Notes: generated by a model from the sequence alone, not told the origin. A stretch of DNA of 64,000 nucleotides from Lycium barbarum (GCF_019175385.1 NC_083346.1:85636543-85700542), one strand, 5' to 3'. Counted from the stretch's first letter, positions 22,307-35,226 are shown. Translations and numbers: made by a program.

Positions 22307-23600
22307 ATGCCGATAAAAGGAAAAGTGGCAGCCGCCCAGAAGGGCAAGACTGCGACAGGAAGGCGGGTTGAACAGGAGTCCTCGGTGAATATAGAAGAGG
22401 GAGAGTCTTATACTCCGCCTATTCTAGAGGAGCAAGAAGGGGTCCCCACTCTAGCTCCTATGCCTCCAGTTCCTCCACCGGGTGCTTCGGGTCAACAGAT
22501 GACCGAGCCTATTCAGCTGTTGACTCACCTAGTTGCTACTCAAGCTCAGCGGCAGAGTGTGGGTCTAGGTGACAGAGGGGCTAGTGCTAGAGCCCGTGAT
22601 TTTATGAGTTTGAACCTGCCAGAATTTTTCAGGTCAAATCCGGATGAAGACCCATAGGGTTTTATAGACGAAATGTTGAGGATGCTGAGGATTATACATG
22701 CTTCAGATACTGAGTTCGTAGAGTTGGCATCATATAGGCTCCGTGATGTTGCGGTCCTTTGGTACAACAATTGGATTTCTTCAAGAGGGGAAAATGTACT
22801 TCCCCCGGTTTGGCAGGAATTCGTAGATGCCTTCATTCGCCATTATCTGCCACCCGAGATTGGAATGGCCCGAGATAACAGGTTTCTGAATTTAAAACAA
22901 GGGAATATGAGTGCTCGGGAGTATAGCCTTCGTTTCAATTCATTGGCCCGGTATGCTATGACTATAGTAGCCGATATGGGAGACCGGGTGCACAGATTTG
23001 TGAGTGGCTTAGGGCCACATTTGATCAAAGATTGCTTGACAGCTTCACTACGGGGGGGGGGGGATAGATATCTCCAGCATTAAAGCTCACGCTCAGAATT
23101 TAGAAGAGCAATAGCAGCTGCAAAGGGGTGAGCGTGATATGGATAGAGGGCAGAGTAAGAGGGCCAGATCTGTCGGTGCTATTAGCGAGTATAGAGGGGG
23201 TCAGAGGCAGTCATATTCTAAATATTCAGGTCAGTCTGCGACTAGTGCACCTCCTCGGTTTGCGGGCAGGAGATTTGATCGCTTAATTTATTCAGGACCG
23301 GGTCAGAGCTCGAGAGTTTCGAGTTTCCATTTTCGAGGAGATCCTAGTCAGAGGAGACCACCATTACCTCGATGCAACTAGTGTGGTAGATTACATTCGG
23401 GTCAGTGTCGCCGAGGTTCAGATGCTTTCGATTCCTGTGGTCAGGTTGGGCATATGATGCGTGATTGTCTGTCGATGGGTGGCAGAGTTGGGGCTCAGCC
23501 TACAGGATCAGTAGCAAGTTCATCTTTGTCCGTGCGCCCCGTAGGGCAAACTCCCCAGGCTTCAGCAGACTGTGATAGAGGTAGAGGGGTGCCATCCAGT
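22307..23600 (+). pseudogene. Element A gag with tandem zinc knuckles
   Basis: Start chosen at MPIKGKVAAAQKGKTATGRR; an in-frame ATG lies 12 bases upstream. The proline-rich N-terminus leads to MSLNLPEFFRSNPDEDP, a TAG at 22655, then the gag core (ASYRLRDVAVLWYNNW, WQEFVDAFIRHYLPPEI, SAREYSLRFNSLARYA). A 12-base G run at 23052-23063 shifts the frame. Two CCHC knuckles follow near 23373-23470 (CN*CGRLHSGQC and CGQVGHMMRDC); the first holds a TAG at 23379. Structural protein of the virus-like particle, now broken. Confidence 0.9.
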
Positions 23601-23990
23601 TCAGGTGGCTCCCAGCCCCGTATTTATGCTTTAGCCGGACGCCAGGATCTTGAGTCCTCCCCTTACATTGTCACAGATATTCTATCAGTATTCTCTCATG
23701 ATGTCTATGCATTGATCGATCCAGGTTCTACTTTGTCCTATATTACTCAGTATATTGCTGATCGTATTTGGGGTGAAACCCGAGCCAATTAAACCTTTTG
23801 AGGTGTCTACTCCTGTTAGTGACCCGGTAATAGCTAGACAAGTGTATAAAAATTATGCGATTGTGGTATGTGATCATCAGACCATAGCTGATTTAATTGA
23901 GCTTAAAATATTAGAATTTGATGTGATTTTGGGTATTGATTAGTTAGCCTCTTGTTATGCTAATGTAGATTGTAGGACAAAGATGGTTTG
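23600..23990 (+). pseudogene. Element A aspartic protease
   Basis: Active site is visible in HDVYALIDPGSTLSYI (about 23698-23745), the DPGS variant usual for Tekay-type elements. Further on IVVCDHQTIADLIELKILEFDVILGID ends at TAG 23941, where a tryptophan codon is expected. A frameshift separates the two parts near 23760. Confidence 0.85.
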
Positions 23991-24081
23991 ATTCCAATTC
24001 CTGGGAGAACCAGTGCTTGAATGGTAAGGTAACACAACATTTCTAAGGGATAGGTTTATTTCCTATCTCAAGGCAAGAAAG

Positions 24082-25134
24082 ATGATTGCTAAGAGCTACA
24101 TTTATCATTTAGTCCGAGTTCATGACACCGAAGCAAAGCCTCCAACTCTTCAATCCGTCCCAGTAATAAATGAGTTTCCGGATGTATTTCCAGATGAACT
24201 TCTAGGTCTTCCACCGGAACAAGAGATTGACTTTACTGTTGATGTATTGCCGGACACCAAACCTATATCTATTCCTCCTTACAGAATGGCTCCTGTAGAA
24301 TTGAAGGAGCTAAAGGCACAACTGAAAGATTTGCTCGAGAAGGAATTTATTAGACCCAATTCAACGCCATGGGGAGCACCTGTCCTGTTTGTAAGAAAGA
24401 AAGATGGCTCGTTGCGAATGTGCATTGACTATAGGCAATTGAATAAGGTGACGATAAAGAATAAATATCCTCTTCCGAGAATCGATGATTTGTTTGACCA
24501 ATTGCAGGGTGCCAAGTGGTTTTCTAAAACAAATCTGAGATCAGGGTACCACTAAGTAAGAGTTTGAGAAAATGACATTCCGAATATGGCTTTTAGAACC
24601 AGATATAGGCACTATGAATTTCGGGTAATGTCATTCGGGTTGACTAATGCTCCGGCAGTGTTTATGAATTTGATGAATAATGTATTCAGGCCTTTTCTAG
24701 ACGTATTTTTTATCGTGTTTATCGATGACATTTTGGTATATTCTCGGTCAGAAACAGAGCATGCAGATCATTTGCGTATTGTCCTTGGGATTATTCGGAC
24801 TCGTGAGTTATATGCCAAATTTTCAAAATGTGGGTTCTGGTTGAATTCTGTAACTTTTCTGGGCCATATTATCCCAGCTGACGGCGTTCGGGTTGATACT
24901 TAGAAAATTGAAGCCGTAAAGACGTGGCCAAGGCCTATAACACCTACAGAGGTCCGTAGCTTTTTGGGTGTAGCAGGTTATTATAGAAGATTTGTGGAAG
25001 GAGTTTCTTCTATTTCGGCACCATTAACGAAGCTAACTCAAAAATCAACCAAATTTCAATGGACCGATGCTTGTAAGCGCAGTTTTCAGGAGTTGAAAGA
25101 TAGATTGACTTCAGCCCCAGTCCTCACTCTTCCA
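24082..25134 (+). pseudogene. Element A reverse transcriptase
   Basis: Continuous motifs: [80 protein letters not shown], then [17 protein letters not shown]. The catalytic box is FIDD at 24718-24729. The thumb follows with [18 protein letters not shown] and [16 protein letters not shown]. Stops at 24553, about 24565 and 24901. Converts element RNA to DNA in the family; inactive here. Confidence 0.93.
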
Positions 25135-25530
25135 GAAGGGTCAGAAGGTTAAGTTGTTTATTTTGATGCCTCTGGTGTCGGATTGGGTTGCGTGTTGATG
25201 CAGCATGGAAAGGTTGTAGCCTATGCCTCCAGACAGCTGAAAAAACATGAGAATAACTACCCAACCCACGATCTTGAATTAACGGTAGTTATTCATGCTT
25301 TGAAGATGTGAAGACATTATCTGTATGGTGTTCATGTTGATATTTACACGGATCATAAGAGCCTCCAGTATATTTTGAAGCAAAAGGAGTTGAATCTTCG
25401 GCAGAGGCGATGGTTGGAGTTATTGGAAGACTATGATGTGAGTATACTATATCATCCAGGAAAAGCAAATGTGGTGGCCGATGCTCTTAGCCGCAAATCC
25501 ATGGGCAATTTGTGTGATATCCAACCGGAG
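25135..25530 (+). pseudogene. Element A RNase H
   Basis: Starts at [20 protein letters not shown] after a TAA at 25150. The family's catalytic acidic residues are visible as D in YFDASG, E in [12 protein letters not shown] and D in [10 protein letters not shown]. It ends with [17 protein letters not shown] at 25309 replaces an expected tryptophan codon. Confidence 0.9.
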
Positions 25531-26866
25531 AAGAAAGAATTAGTTCGTGAGCTCCACCAGTTAGCTAACCTAGGAGTCCGCTTAATGGACCCGGGCAATG
25601 CAGGAGTTGTTGTTAATCATCCGTCTATTTCATTCCTGGACATGGAAGTGAAAAGGCGCCAATACAAAGATCCCCAGGTGAGTCACTATAGAGATACACT
25701 TCCTCAGAAAGAGAAGTCACCATTTGAGATTTCAGCAGATGGTATTCTCAGGTACCGAGGCAGGCTATGTGTTTCAGATGTTGCAGGACTACGTCGTCAT
25801 ATTCTGGAAGAAGCTTATTACTCCCGTTATTCTATTCACCCAGGAGAAACCAAGATGTACCATGATCTTAAGTTAATGCATTGATGGGATGGGATGGAAT
25901 GAAGAATGATATAGCAGAATTTGTAGCTCAATGCCTAAATTGCCAACAAGTGAAAATCGAGCATCAAAAGCCAGGAGGATTGTTACAAGCTATGGAAATT
26001 CTAACCTGGAAATGGGAGGTGATCAACATGGATTTTATTGTAGGTTTGCCTCGTTCTCGACGTAAGTATGATTCCATATGGGTAATTGGGGACAGACTTA
26101 CAAAATCAGTCCATTTTCTTCCAGTCAGAACTACATACTCAGTAGAAGATTATGCACAGTTGTATCTTCAAGAGATAGTGCGACTTCATGGTGTACCAGT
26201 ATCTATTATCACAGATAGAGGGGCACAATTTACAGTTAAATTCTGGAAGTTTTTTCAAGAAGGCTTGAGAACTCAAGTGAGACTCAGCACAACATTTCAT
26301 CCACAAACCGATGGACAAGCTGAACGCATTATTCAGACTTTGGAAGCTATGTTGCGGGCATATGTATTGGATTTTAGAGGCAATTGGGATGATCATATGC
26401 CACTTATTGAGTTTGCCTACAATAACAGTTATCATTCCAGCATCCAGATGGCTCCGTATGAAGCTCATTATGGAAGGAAGTGTAGGTCGCCAATTGGATG
26501 GTTTGAAGTCGGAGAGACATAATTAATAGGTCCAGAACTGATTCAGTAAGCGGTGGAAACGATCAAGCTTATTAGAGACTGATTGTTGGAAACCTAAAGT
26601 CGCCAAAGGTCCTATGCGGATAATCACCGACGGGACTTGGAATTCAAAATCAATGATTGGGTGTTCTTAAAAGTATCGCCGATGAAAGGCGTAATGAGAT
26701 TCGGCAAGAAGGGAAAGCTCAGTCCCCGGTATATCAGACCTTATAAGGTTGTATGCAAGGTGGGTCAAGTAGCTTATGAGATAGATCTACCTCCAGAACT
26801 GGAGTCAATCCACCCAGTTTTTCATGTGTCGATGCTCCGCAAGTGTGTGGGAGATCCTTCCAAAAT
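25531..26866 (+). pseudogene. Element A integrase
   Basis: The zinc finger spans [20 protein letters not shown] to FVAQCLNCQQVK, with a stop and frameshift at about 25882. In the core, the catalytic acids are seen in WEVINMDFIVGLPRSRR, SIITDRGAQFT and PQTDGQAERIIQTLE. A stop at about 26519 precedes the C-terminal domain (DWVFLKVSPMKGVMRFGKKG, LSPRYIRPYKVV, FHVSMLRKCVGDP). Would insert element DNA into the genome. Confidence 0.92.
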
Positions 26867-27104
26867 CGTGCCAGTAGGTGATGTCACAATTACTGAGGAG
26901 TTGGCCTATGAAGAGGTACCTATTGCTATATTAGATAGACAAGTGCGGAAACTTAGAAACAAGGAGGTAGCCTCAGTTAAGGTCTTATGGAGAAGTAATA
27001 GCAGAGAGGAAATGATCTGGGAAGCGGAAGAAGGTATGAAGTTTAGATATCCACATTTGATTCCACCCCTGGAGGAAATTCAAAATGAGACATCATTGTC
27101 TTAA
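26867..27104 (+). pseudogene. Element A chromodomain at the integrase C-terminus
   Basis: Reads YEEVPIAILDRQVRKLRNKE, VASVKVLWRSN and EEMIWEAEEGMKFRYPHL, then stops at 27104. This matches the type II chromodomain of plant Tekay/Del chromoviruses. In the family it is thought to steer integration into marked chromatin. The open frame from 26637 through here is uninterrupted. B has lost this part. Confidence 0.85.
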
Positions 27105-27309
27105 GGTACATAATGCTTTCTTTTTGATACTTTTGGTCATGCGTGGCCATGTTTTCTTGCCATTGTTGTTGTAGCCCTATGAAGCGATGTTATTGTAGGT
27201 TGCTGTGACAGGATGGTGGTGTCATGTTATAGGGGAAACTCCGGCAAAATTTCTGTAGAATCCCCGATAACTTAACATTCGAGGATGAATGTTCTTAAGG
27301 GGGGGAGAA
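27105..27309 (+). other. Element A 3' untranslated region, conserved pre-PPT block and polypurine tract
   Basis: The block 'acattcgaggatgaatgtt' (27274) followed by a G-rich tract ends just before the 3' LTR. The same block, reverse-complemented, follows the 3' LTRs of G (40506-40560), I (53000-53035) and H (56645-56680). Upstream bases (27241-27273) are also shared with G. Confidence 0.75.
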
Positions 27310-29665
27310 TATTATGCCCCTCGTCTTCGTTATAGTAGAACTAATGATTTCCTAGTTGCGTATGTCTTGAGAATGGAGACCCGTGCCCGAGTTTGGGGAC
27401 ATAGAGTATTGTACTCTGTGTACAAATGTATCAGTCGGTATTCTGGGTAAATTATGGAGTTAGAAGTTGAACGGATCGAATTGGCGAAATCTGAATTGAA
27501 TCAGGAAATTCTGCAGACACCAGTCACTATCGACGGGTCGTCGACATATTGACGGACAGTCATTGTGTACCATCAACATGCTTCTGCAATTAGAGATCTG
27601 CAGGTGTAAGTCGACGGAGCAAGTCGAAAGGCCGTCGACAGGTCGTCGACCCGCTCGTCGAAATGCTTCACTGGAACTTTCCAATTCCAGTTATAAATAG
27701 AAGACCCTTGCCCTTATTTTTTTCAGTTTCCACTTTCTCTACAAGTGTTGAGAGCTCTATAATATTCCCTCCATCATACTAACACACATTTAAGGGAAAT
27801 CAAGGATTAAACACCAAGAATAGGTAGAATCAAGTATATGGATGCCCACTAGGGTTTGTAGAGATCAAGAAATCATTTTTGTATTGAAGTTGGGGTTTTT
27901 TTTCAAGTGGAGTATTTTTATCCAAAGACCATCCCTACATAATTCAAGGTGCGTTTTACCGTTGTTTCATGTTATTAAAGGTGTTGAGTGGTTGAAAGAG
28001 TTGGATTAGATAAGAACGTAGAATATGAGCTTGAATGTGGAAAATAAAGGTATTTTGAGTAGTAAATTAATGTGAATCATAATTCTTGGTATAAGATGAG
28101 AATAATCTTGTTATAAATGATGCTAATGGCGTTGAGGAAGTGTTATGTGAAGAATAAATATGATGTTGTATTATAGTTATGGTTATGGATGATTTTGAAG
28201 GTGGATTTGAGAAGTAAACAATGTTTAACTTGAAGAATCTATTGATTATGATATTTTGGGTGTTCTTATGGGTGTTTGGGAGTTGTCTTATTATATGGAG
28301 GAAATTGTCGAAACAAAGGAAATGCTGCCCAATTTTTGTTAGCTCTTAGTTGCCTTAGCTTAGCCTTAAGCATGTTTCTAATGATCTAATGTAGTTCGAA
28401 ATCTCTTGAATGTAGAGTTGTGAGCTTGGAAGGAGAATGCTTAGTTGTTAAGGAGACGTAAAGGTATGTAAGTCTAGTCCCCTTCTTTCAAAGGCATGAC
28501 TCTTATATTATGATTTCCTCTCTATATTCCCATGGTCTTCTTACATCCTAAAAGATAAAGGTTAAAGGTTCTTAAGAGCTCCTTATAAGATAGAGATGAG
28601 ATGTGTTTTATGATAATGATGAGGTTGATGGCTATAATTCTAAAGATTCCAAAGTTTATGAATTGATGCTTTTATAAGGTTTATGATCTTATTCTATGTT
28701 TTTCCTTGATGATTGTTCATTGTTGTTAGTCTCACCTCATGTCACTAGTTCCTTCAAGGTGAGACATGACGATCATGACTATTCCATAACATAATCGGAG
28801 CTTACCGGCCTTACGTCACTCCGATAGAGTTATAGCTTTTCTTGAGCTCTCATGCATGCGGTATGTTATGTATACGTATGATTACACCGCACCTATATGG
28901 CCGGGCAGTCACCACTACGACAGGCGTAGTGGGCAGCTATGATGATGATTACACCATGTCTATATGGTATGGGCAGACACCACTAGTGGGCGGCTTGAGA
29001 TGTTTACCCAGGACGCGGGCTAATAATAATCACACCGTACCTATATGGTCGGGCAGTTTATATATATGTATGCATGATATGATGTTTCTTGTTAGCATGC
29101 ATGATTCCTCCTTAAGAGGCAATCAGTTACAGGTTATCTCTTCAGCTCGTGTTCTCTTATTTATTTATTATGTTGATTTACATGCCTTACATACTCAGTA
29201 CATTGTTCATACTGACGTCCTTTTCTTTTATGGACGCTGTGTTTATGCCCACAGGTAGACTGGGAGACGGTGCAGACACTTAGGAGCCTACTCAGCAGAT
29301 TTGCAGGAGCACTCCACTATTTCGGAGTCGCCATTTCTTGGTATATTCTTTTGTGTATATATTGGGGCATGGCGAGGTCCTGTCCCGCCCTCATGATTTC
29401 AGTACTTCAGTTAGAGGCTCGTAGATACTTATGTGTGGGTTGTAGATGTTATGAGACTTCTCCTTGTATATTTTGTACATCATTTTTTGTAGTCTTGTGG
29501 ACTTATGCATGTATACATGTTTTGGGTGATATTTGGAGATTGTTTCATGACAAGTCTTGCATCGAGGTTGATATATGTCCAGGTTGAGTATGATAGAAGC
29601 ATGATGAGAGGTGCTCGGTAGTCAGTTCCGAGTATCCGTCATGGCCCACTTGTTGGGTCATGACA
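27310..29665 (+). repeat. 3' LTR of element A, full length
   Basis: Starts TATTATGCCCC (the expected TG decayed to TA) and ends TCATGACA before CTTTC. It is 2356 bases against 1825 in the 5' copy. Open frames at 28842-29258 and 29270-29587 are repeated in the 5' LTR and are not genes. Confidence 0.93.
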
Positions 29666-29670
29666 CTTTC

Positions 29671-29917
29671 TTTTGTACAAACAACACAGGTGCTCTCCAT
29701 GACGACGAACTAGGCCTGATAAAGCCTTTCTCAAGCAAATCCTTTAGTTTCTCCTTCAACTCCCTCAATTCAGCAGGTGCCATTTTATAAAGAGGAATAG
29801 ATATTGACTTAGTAGCTGGTAGTATGTCAATGGCAAAATAAATCTCCCGCTCTAGTCGAAGACCAGGAAATTTGGCCGAGAATATATCTGGAAATTCGTT
29901 AACTACTAGAACAGACT
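29671..29917 (-). pseudogene. Element B reverse transcriptase N-terminus
   Basis: Minus strand reads VVNEFPDIFSAKFPGLRLER, ISIPLYKMAPAELRELKEKL, KDLLEKGFIRPSSSSWRAPV and LFVQKK, ending at the A insertion. It resumes as [12 protein letters not shown] at 20268. Upstream, solo LTR S separates it from the protease, with one TAG at the join. Confidence 0.92.
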
Positions 29918-32483
29918 TGTCACGACCTAACCCCGTGGGCCGTGACTGGTGCCCGACCTGGACACCCATATACGTACCTGTTAAACATAATCAAACCGAA
30001 CCTATGAACAATATGGACTTTACAAAAGAACTCTGAAGGTTCATAGCGTTAACATATATGTATATTCAGATACACTGTCTCCTGAGGAGTCACAACTGAT
30101 CATATCATGAAACAATACGCAAACCGACAAGGCTGCCATCATATATCAATATCATATGTAAGCCGACAAGGCTGCCACTATAGACGAACATCGTACCACA
30201 GCACCTCATATAGACACAACTGAACATAACCCATACACAACCCACACATATGTCTACAGACCTCTAAGAGTACGAATAGCGAAATATGACGGGACAGGGC
30301 CCCGCCGTACCCCTGGATAACATATACATATATATATCATCAGATCTGTACTAAAAGCTTAAACCCCGGAACAACGGAGCTCTCCAAGATAGCTGAGTAG
30401 AAGTCCTATGCTGAAGGGTCACCCAACCGACTATCTGTACCTGCGGGCATGAAACGCAGCCCCCCTCCCCCCCGAAGAAAGGGGGTCAGTACGGAATATG
30501 TACTGAGTATGTAAAGCATGAAATACAGTAAAGAGGATCATAACTGAAATAGAGATTACCAGAAACAAGTATGACTTTTAAAACATCAATACACTTGCCT
30601 TATGAAATGAAAGTCATGCATATCAATATCATATATCATATATATAACGTGTCCCGGCCCTATAGTGAGGGACTCGGTAAATAAAATCATATCATCATCA
30701 TGCATATATATATACATATAATGTGTCCCGGTCCTCTAGTGAGGGGCTCGGTGGATAAAGTCATCATATGCCATCCTGGCCGCCATCACCATATCATCAT
30801 ATCATCATGTCATCATATCATCATATACATATACATATAACGTGTCCCGGCCCTCTAGTGAGGGACTCGGTGACCAATGCAGTAAGCTGTGCACGAAAAC
30901 ATATCCTGGCCCGGCACTCAGTGAAAGACATATTGAGGCATGCACGACCAGAGTAGTGAGAAACTATATGGAATTTAATTTTTTTTTCAAGGACTCAATA
31001 GAATAGTCAACACGAGTTGCCATTTGAAAATCAGGACAATAGTCGTATCAAATACCTTTCGAATATCACTCGGAACATATCAAACATCCCTTGAATGTCA
31101 TCATAAGCATATCACAAAGCCTTAAGGATCATAGTCATATGTCACTATAGTATGAAACACCTTATAGAAGTCCAGTCACTAGTTACCATAGAGTTCCTAA
31201 GAATAGGAACGAATATTTATCGACTATTAACCAACGTACAGAAAACTGAAGAGGGAGGCTCAATCACTTGAGAATTGTAATATCAAGAAGTGAATAAGAA
31301 TCATAAATATCACTCCAAGCTTATGAATGGAATTACCCCAAAGTTCATATCAGTCATCACTTAAGTCTAAGACATGCCAAAAGAAAGAAAGGACAACTTT
31401 ACATACCTGTCGGCGTTTATTCGTAACCCGTTCGTCTCGTCGCTCTTTTAGCCTATTTAATGTAAGAATAACGTTATCGTTAGTAACTATATTTTATAGT
31501 TCACAAATATATAGCCCATTTCTTATAAAGCCTATATTTCAGCTTATATATTCTCATTTAGGGTTTTCTATTAGTTAAGGACTTAACGAAAATCGGGCAG
31601 CACTTCCCCTATATATTCACCTAATCCGAATTTCTAATTGTCCTCCTGTCAACACAGAAATACCAACAACAACAATATATATAATAAATGCTCCCAATTC
31701 AGCCCATAACAATTTTAACAACCCAATAAATTTTCTTAATACATTTCAACCCACAATTTCGCATAACAACGATTTCATGCAATTTTCTTCTTCCAATTTC
31801 GTCCAATCCAATTTTAATAATTCCACTACAATACTATTAACACAATTACACCGTAAAACAAGAAAATCTTACCTTAATTTTCTCGGAGAAATTTCTACTC
31901 TTAATTGCTCCAATTTCGCAATTTCTTCTTCCTCGATTCAATATCCAATGTTGCTATCAATTCCTTGAACTTGTAATTCATCTTGGAATTAAATCAAAGC
32001 AACAAAAACTTTTTTTTTATATTGGACTGCCATGGCCGAATGCAGCCATGGCCGAACCCTTAGTTTTTCTCTACTTAGGCTTTTGCCTTTTTCTTAATTT
32101 TCCTAATTGAAAATGAAATGTATCCATGGCTATTCTTAGTCATCAAGTACTATCTATATGGAGTTTAACATCGTTAGACGTGCCCACTCCAATGACTCAT
32201 CCATTGATGATGATGTGTTTTTTTTAATAATCGGATGGGGCCCACTTTCTATTAATTAAATTAATTAATTAATTACTAATTACCACTTGATATTCTAATC
32301 ACAATTAATTAATTCCTAATCTCCAATAATATTTTTTACATTAAATAAAAATTATAAACAACTTATGTTTTAATTAAAATTGAAAATTAAATGTTTCTAC
32401 TTTTTGTCCGAAAATGATTCTGCTTTTAGCTCAAGTCGATTTGCTCTCGAATAATTCGACATATAAATATACGGGGTATAACA
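29918..32483 (-). mobile_element. Solo LTR S (family of H and I) inserted in B
   Basis: Plus-strand text starts TGTCACGACC and ends GGGGTATAACA, flanked by AGACT on both sides (29913-29917, 32484-32488). It has no internal region, so it probably remains from LTR-LTR recombination. It contains two 'gccgacaaggctgcca' units (30139-30175) and three 'ctctagtgagggactcgg'-like units (30655-30875). An AT-rich block with TTAATTAA lies at 32250-32310. Confidence 0.95.
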
Positions 32484-32960
32484 AGACTAAAGAGTCGGTG
32501 GCTTTGCTTCTGCATCCTGAACCCGGAATATATGATAAATACAACCCTTAGCAATCATTTTCCTTTCCCTGAGATAGGAAATAAACCTACCTTTCAGCGA
32601 TGTTGTATTACCTTTCCACTCTAGAACTGGCTTTCTTAGAAACTGTAATCGAACCTTCTTCGTTCTATAATCAACATTAGCATAGCAAGATGCCAACCAA
32701 TCCATACCCATAATAACATCAAAGTCTATTATATCTAATTCAATCAAATCTGCCACACTATGAAGATCACAGATTATAACCACATAATATCTATATACCC
32801 GTCTAGCTGTCACTGGGTCACCAACGGGTGTACATACCTCAAAAGGTTTAATTGACTCGGGTTTCACCACAAATAGACCAGTAATAAAAGAAATAACATA
32901 CGACAATGTAGAACCTGGATCAATCAATACATATATATCATGAGAATATACTGATAACAT
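32484..32960 (-). pseudogene. Element B aspartic protease and linker
   Basis: Open from 32960: SVYSHDIYVLIDPGSTLSYV (active-site DPGS), then IELDIIDFDVIMGMDWLASC and RKPVLEWKGN, ending VQDAEAKPPTL followed by TAG beside solo LTR S. This part is the least damaged of element B; element A has stops in the same stretch. Confidence 0.88.
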
Positions 32961-34373
32961 ACCTGTAGCTGCATCAGGTGAAGACTTGAGATCCTATGGA
33001 CTAGCTAATGCATAAATACGATTCTGAGGACCGCTCGAGCAGGACGCTCCCCCTCTGCCTCTACCACGACCTGCCGATGTTTGTGTGCTTTGCCCTGAGG
33101 GGCGTGCAGATGATGATGAACCAGCTGCTGATCCCGTAGGCTAAACCAATACCTCTACCACCTTTCGATAGACACTCACGCATAATATGAACTGGCTGAC
33201 CACGAGCATAGCAAATGTCTGAACCCAAACAACACTATCTAGTGTGTAGCTTACCACACTGAGCACATCATGGTAAAGGTGGCCTCATCTGGGCTGAATC
33301 ACCTCTATAATAAGATCTTGAGGCTCTTGAACCCTGACTTGGTCCTAAATAAGTAGATTGATCAAATCTCTAACCTACAAATCGTGGAGCTACTCTAGGC
33401 GCTGAATGGCCTGAGTGTCTAGAATACTATTACCTTTGACCCCCTCTGAACTCACTAACAACACCGGAAGATCTAGCTCTCTCACTATAACCCTTATCAT
33501 GCTCACACTCGACCCTCCGCTACTTCTGACGCTCTTCAAGATTTTGAACATGCGCCTGAATATGGGAAATATCCATACCTATCTGAAGCGAGGCTGTCAA
33601 GAAGTCATCAATCAAATATGGTCCTAATCCACTCAAAAACAGATAAACACAATCTCCCATGTCAGCTACCATAGCTGGAGCATACCTAGCCAATGAATTA
33701 AAGCGAAGACTATACTCCCGAACACTCATGTTCCCCTATCTAAGGTTCAGGAACCTATTAGCTCTGGCCCATCGAATCTCTAGCGGTAAATAATGTCGAA
33801 GGAAGGCATCTACAAATTCCTGCCAAATGGGTGGAGGTACATTAATCCCTCTGGACGAGACCCAAGTCTCATACCAATGAACAACAACATCCCGTAATCT
33901 ATAGGAGGCCAACTCCACTAACTCAGTGTCTAAAGCATGCATCACCCGCAATGTCCTCAACATTCCATTTATAAAGTTCAGGGGGTGCCCATCTAGTTTC
34001 GTCCCAAAGAATTCTGGAGGGTCTAAATTAATAAAATCTCAAGCTCTAGCATTAACAGCCTTGTCGCCATAACCCGTGCCCTGACGCAGGGCCTCAGCGG
34101 CTACTAACTGGGTCAACAACTGAATAGCCTGTGGCACCTCCTGACCTGAGGTATCAGGTGGAGGAACTGAGGGTGCTGGAGCTGGAGTTCATAGAGGAGC
34201 TCCTCTAGAGCGGGCAGAGTATGAAAGGACTGAGATGGAACCTTATTCTGGGACAAGCCCTCCTCTACATCAGCAAGCGGTACCCGTCCAATTCTCCTAC
34301 CTACCACTGACTTACCCTTCTGGGACGCTGAAGCTTTCCTTGCCACAGGCATTACTAAAATCATATAGCACAA
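32961..34373 (-). pseudogene. Element B gag
   Basis: Starts MPVARKASASQKGKSVVGRR, the counterpart of element A's gag start. The core is split into frames at 33736-33963 (ELASYRLRDVVVHWYETW, WQEFVDAFLRHYLPLEI) and 33520-33729 (SVREYSLRFNSLARYAPA). Two zinc knuckles near 33170-33270 are recognisable but contain a stop. Confidence 0.85.
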
Positions 34374-34558
34374 TTAAGAAAAAGGAATCCTCATAACATG
34401 GCTTTATTGCACGATCTAAGATGAGAAAGAAAGGCCAATCTTTCTAAATGTCCTGCATCCTCTTGTTTATCAGTGTGGTGCACTGCACACCCATAAATAA
34501 GACTCTACTAGACATAGCTCGTAGATAGCCCTAGGACGAACTGCTCTTATGCCACTTT
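34374..34558 (-). other. Element B leader and degenerate primer-binding site
   Basis: The minus strand next to the LTR reads TGGCATAAGAGC where TGGTATCAGAGC is expected, two mismatches. The conserved block lies at 34486-34507, with its second part near 34409-34418. Confidence 0.75.
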
Positions 34559-35190
34559 TGTCACAGCCCAACCGAAGAGCCATGACGGGCAACCGGAGCT
34601 AACCTACCGAGCGCCAGAAAACATATATGCACCTCATCATCATACTTGAGTGGGCAATAATGCTAACTATTAAATGCCATAAACCATAAGGGACACAAGC
34701 CCAAAAGATATATATATATATATACACGCCATCAAATTCTTCCTATGTATACACGCCGACAAGGCTAACAAAATAGTACAACAAAATGTAGACCGAGATG
34801 GTCATAGGATAACTAATTGTACATATTTGTCTTCGAGCCTCTACAAGGAGTGCATAGCATCATAAGGACGGGACAGGACCCCACCATGCCCATATATACA
34901 CAAAAAAGTCATACCAACTGAACTGCAGCTCCGGAACAAGTGGAGTACTCCTATACAAACGCTGAAGAAGCAGCCTAAGGGTCTGATCCGTCTCCCTATC
35001 TACATGCGGGCTTAAAGTAGCGTCCACAAACAAAACAACGTCAGTACAAATATTGTACTAAGTATGTAAGGCCTTAATAACAACATGATAAAGATATGAA
35101 AAGTAACAAGAGATAAGAGAAATAACTTGAACATCTGAATGCATCTTAAGGCGGATGTCATGTATGCTTTCCTTTAAAAAAACATTTTTC

Positions 35191-35226
<36 letters not shown>

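Larger units (their letters stand above)
20274..29665 (+). mobile_element. Element A: near-complete Tekay/Del chromovirus inserted in B
   Basis: Plus-strand element with two LTRs, primer site, leader, gag, protease, reverse transcriptase, RNase H, integrase with chromodomain, and polypurine tract. CTTTC flanks it at 20269-20273 and 29666-29670, a perfect 5-base target duplication. B's reverse transcriptase reads straight across the site. The LTRs show about nine differences in their first 145 bases, so it is older than H or E. The coding region carries many stops and cannot be autonomous. Confidence 0.95.

Noticed and set aside
28842..29587. Open frames of 138 and 105 codons
   Set aside because: They lie in element A's 3' LTR and recur in the 5' LTR (21295-22019). 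No domain; LTR sequence read by chance.
31553..31568. Telomere-like TTTAGGG
   Set aside because: Single occurrence inside solo LTR S, not an array.
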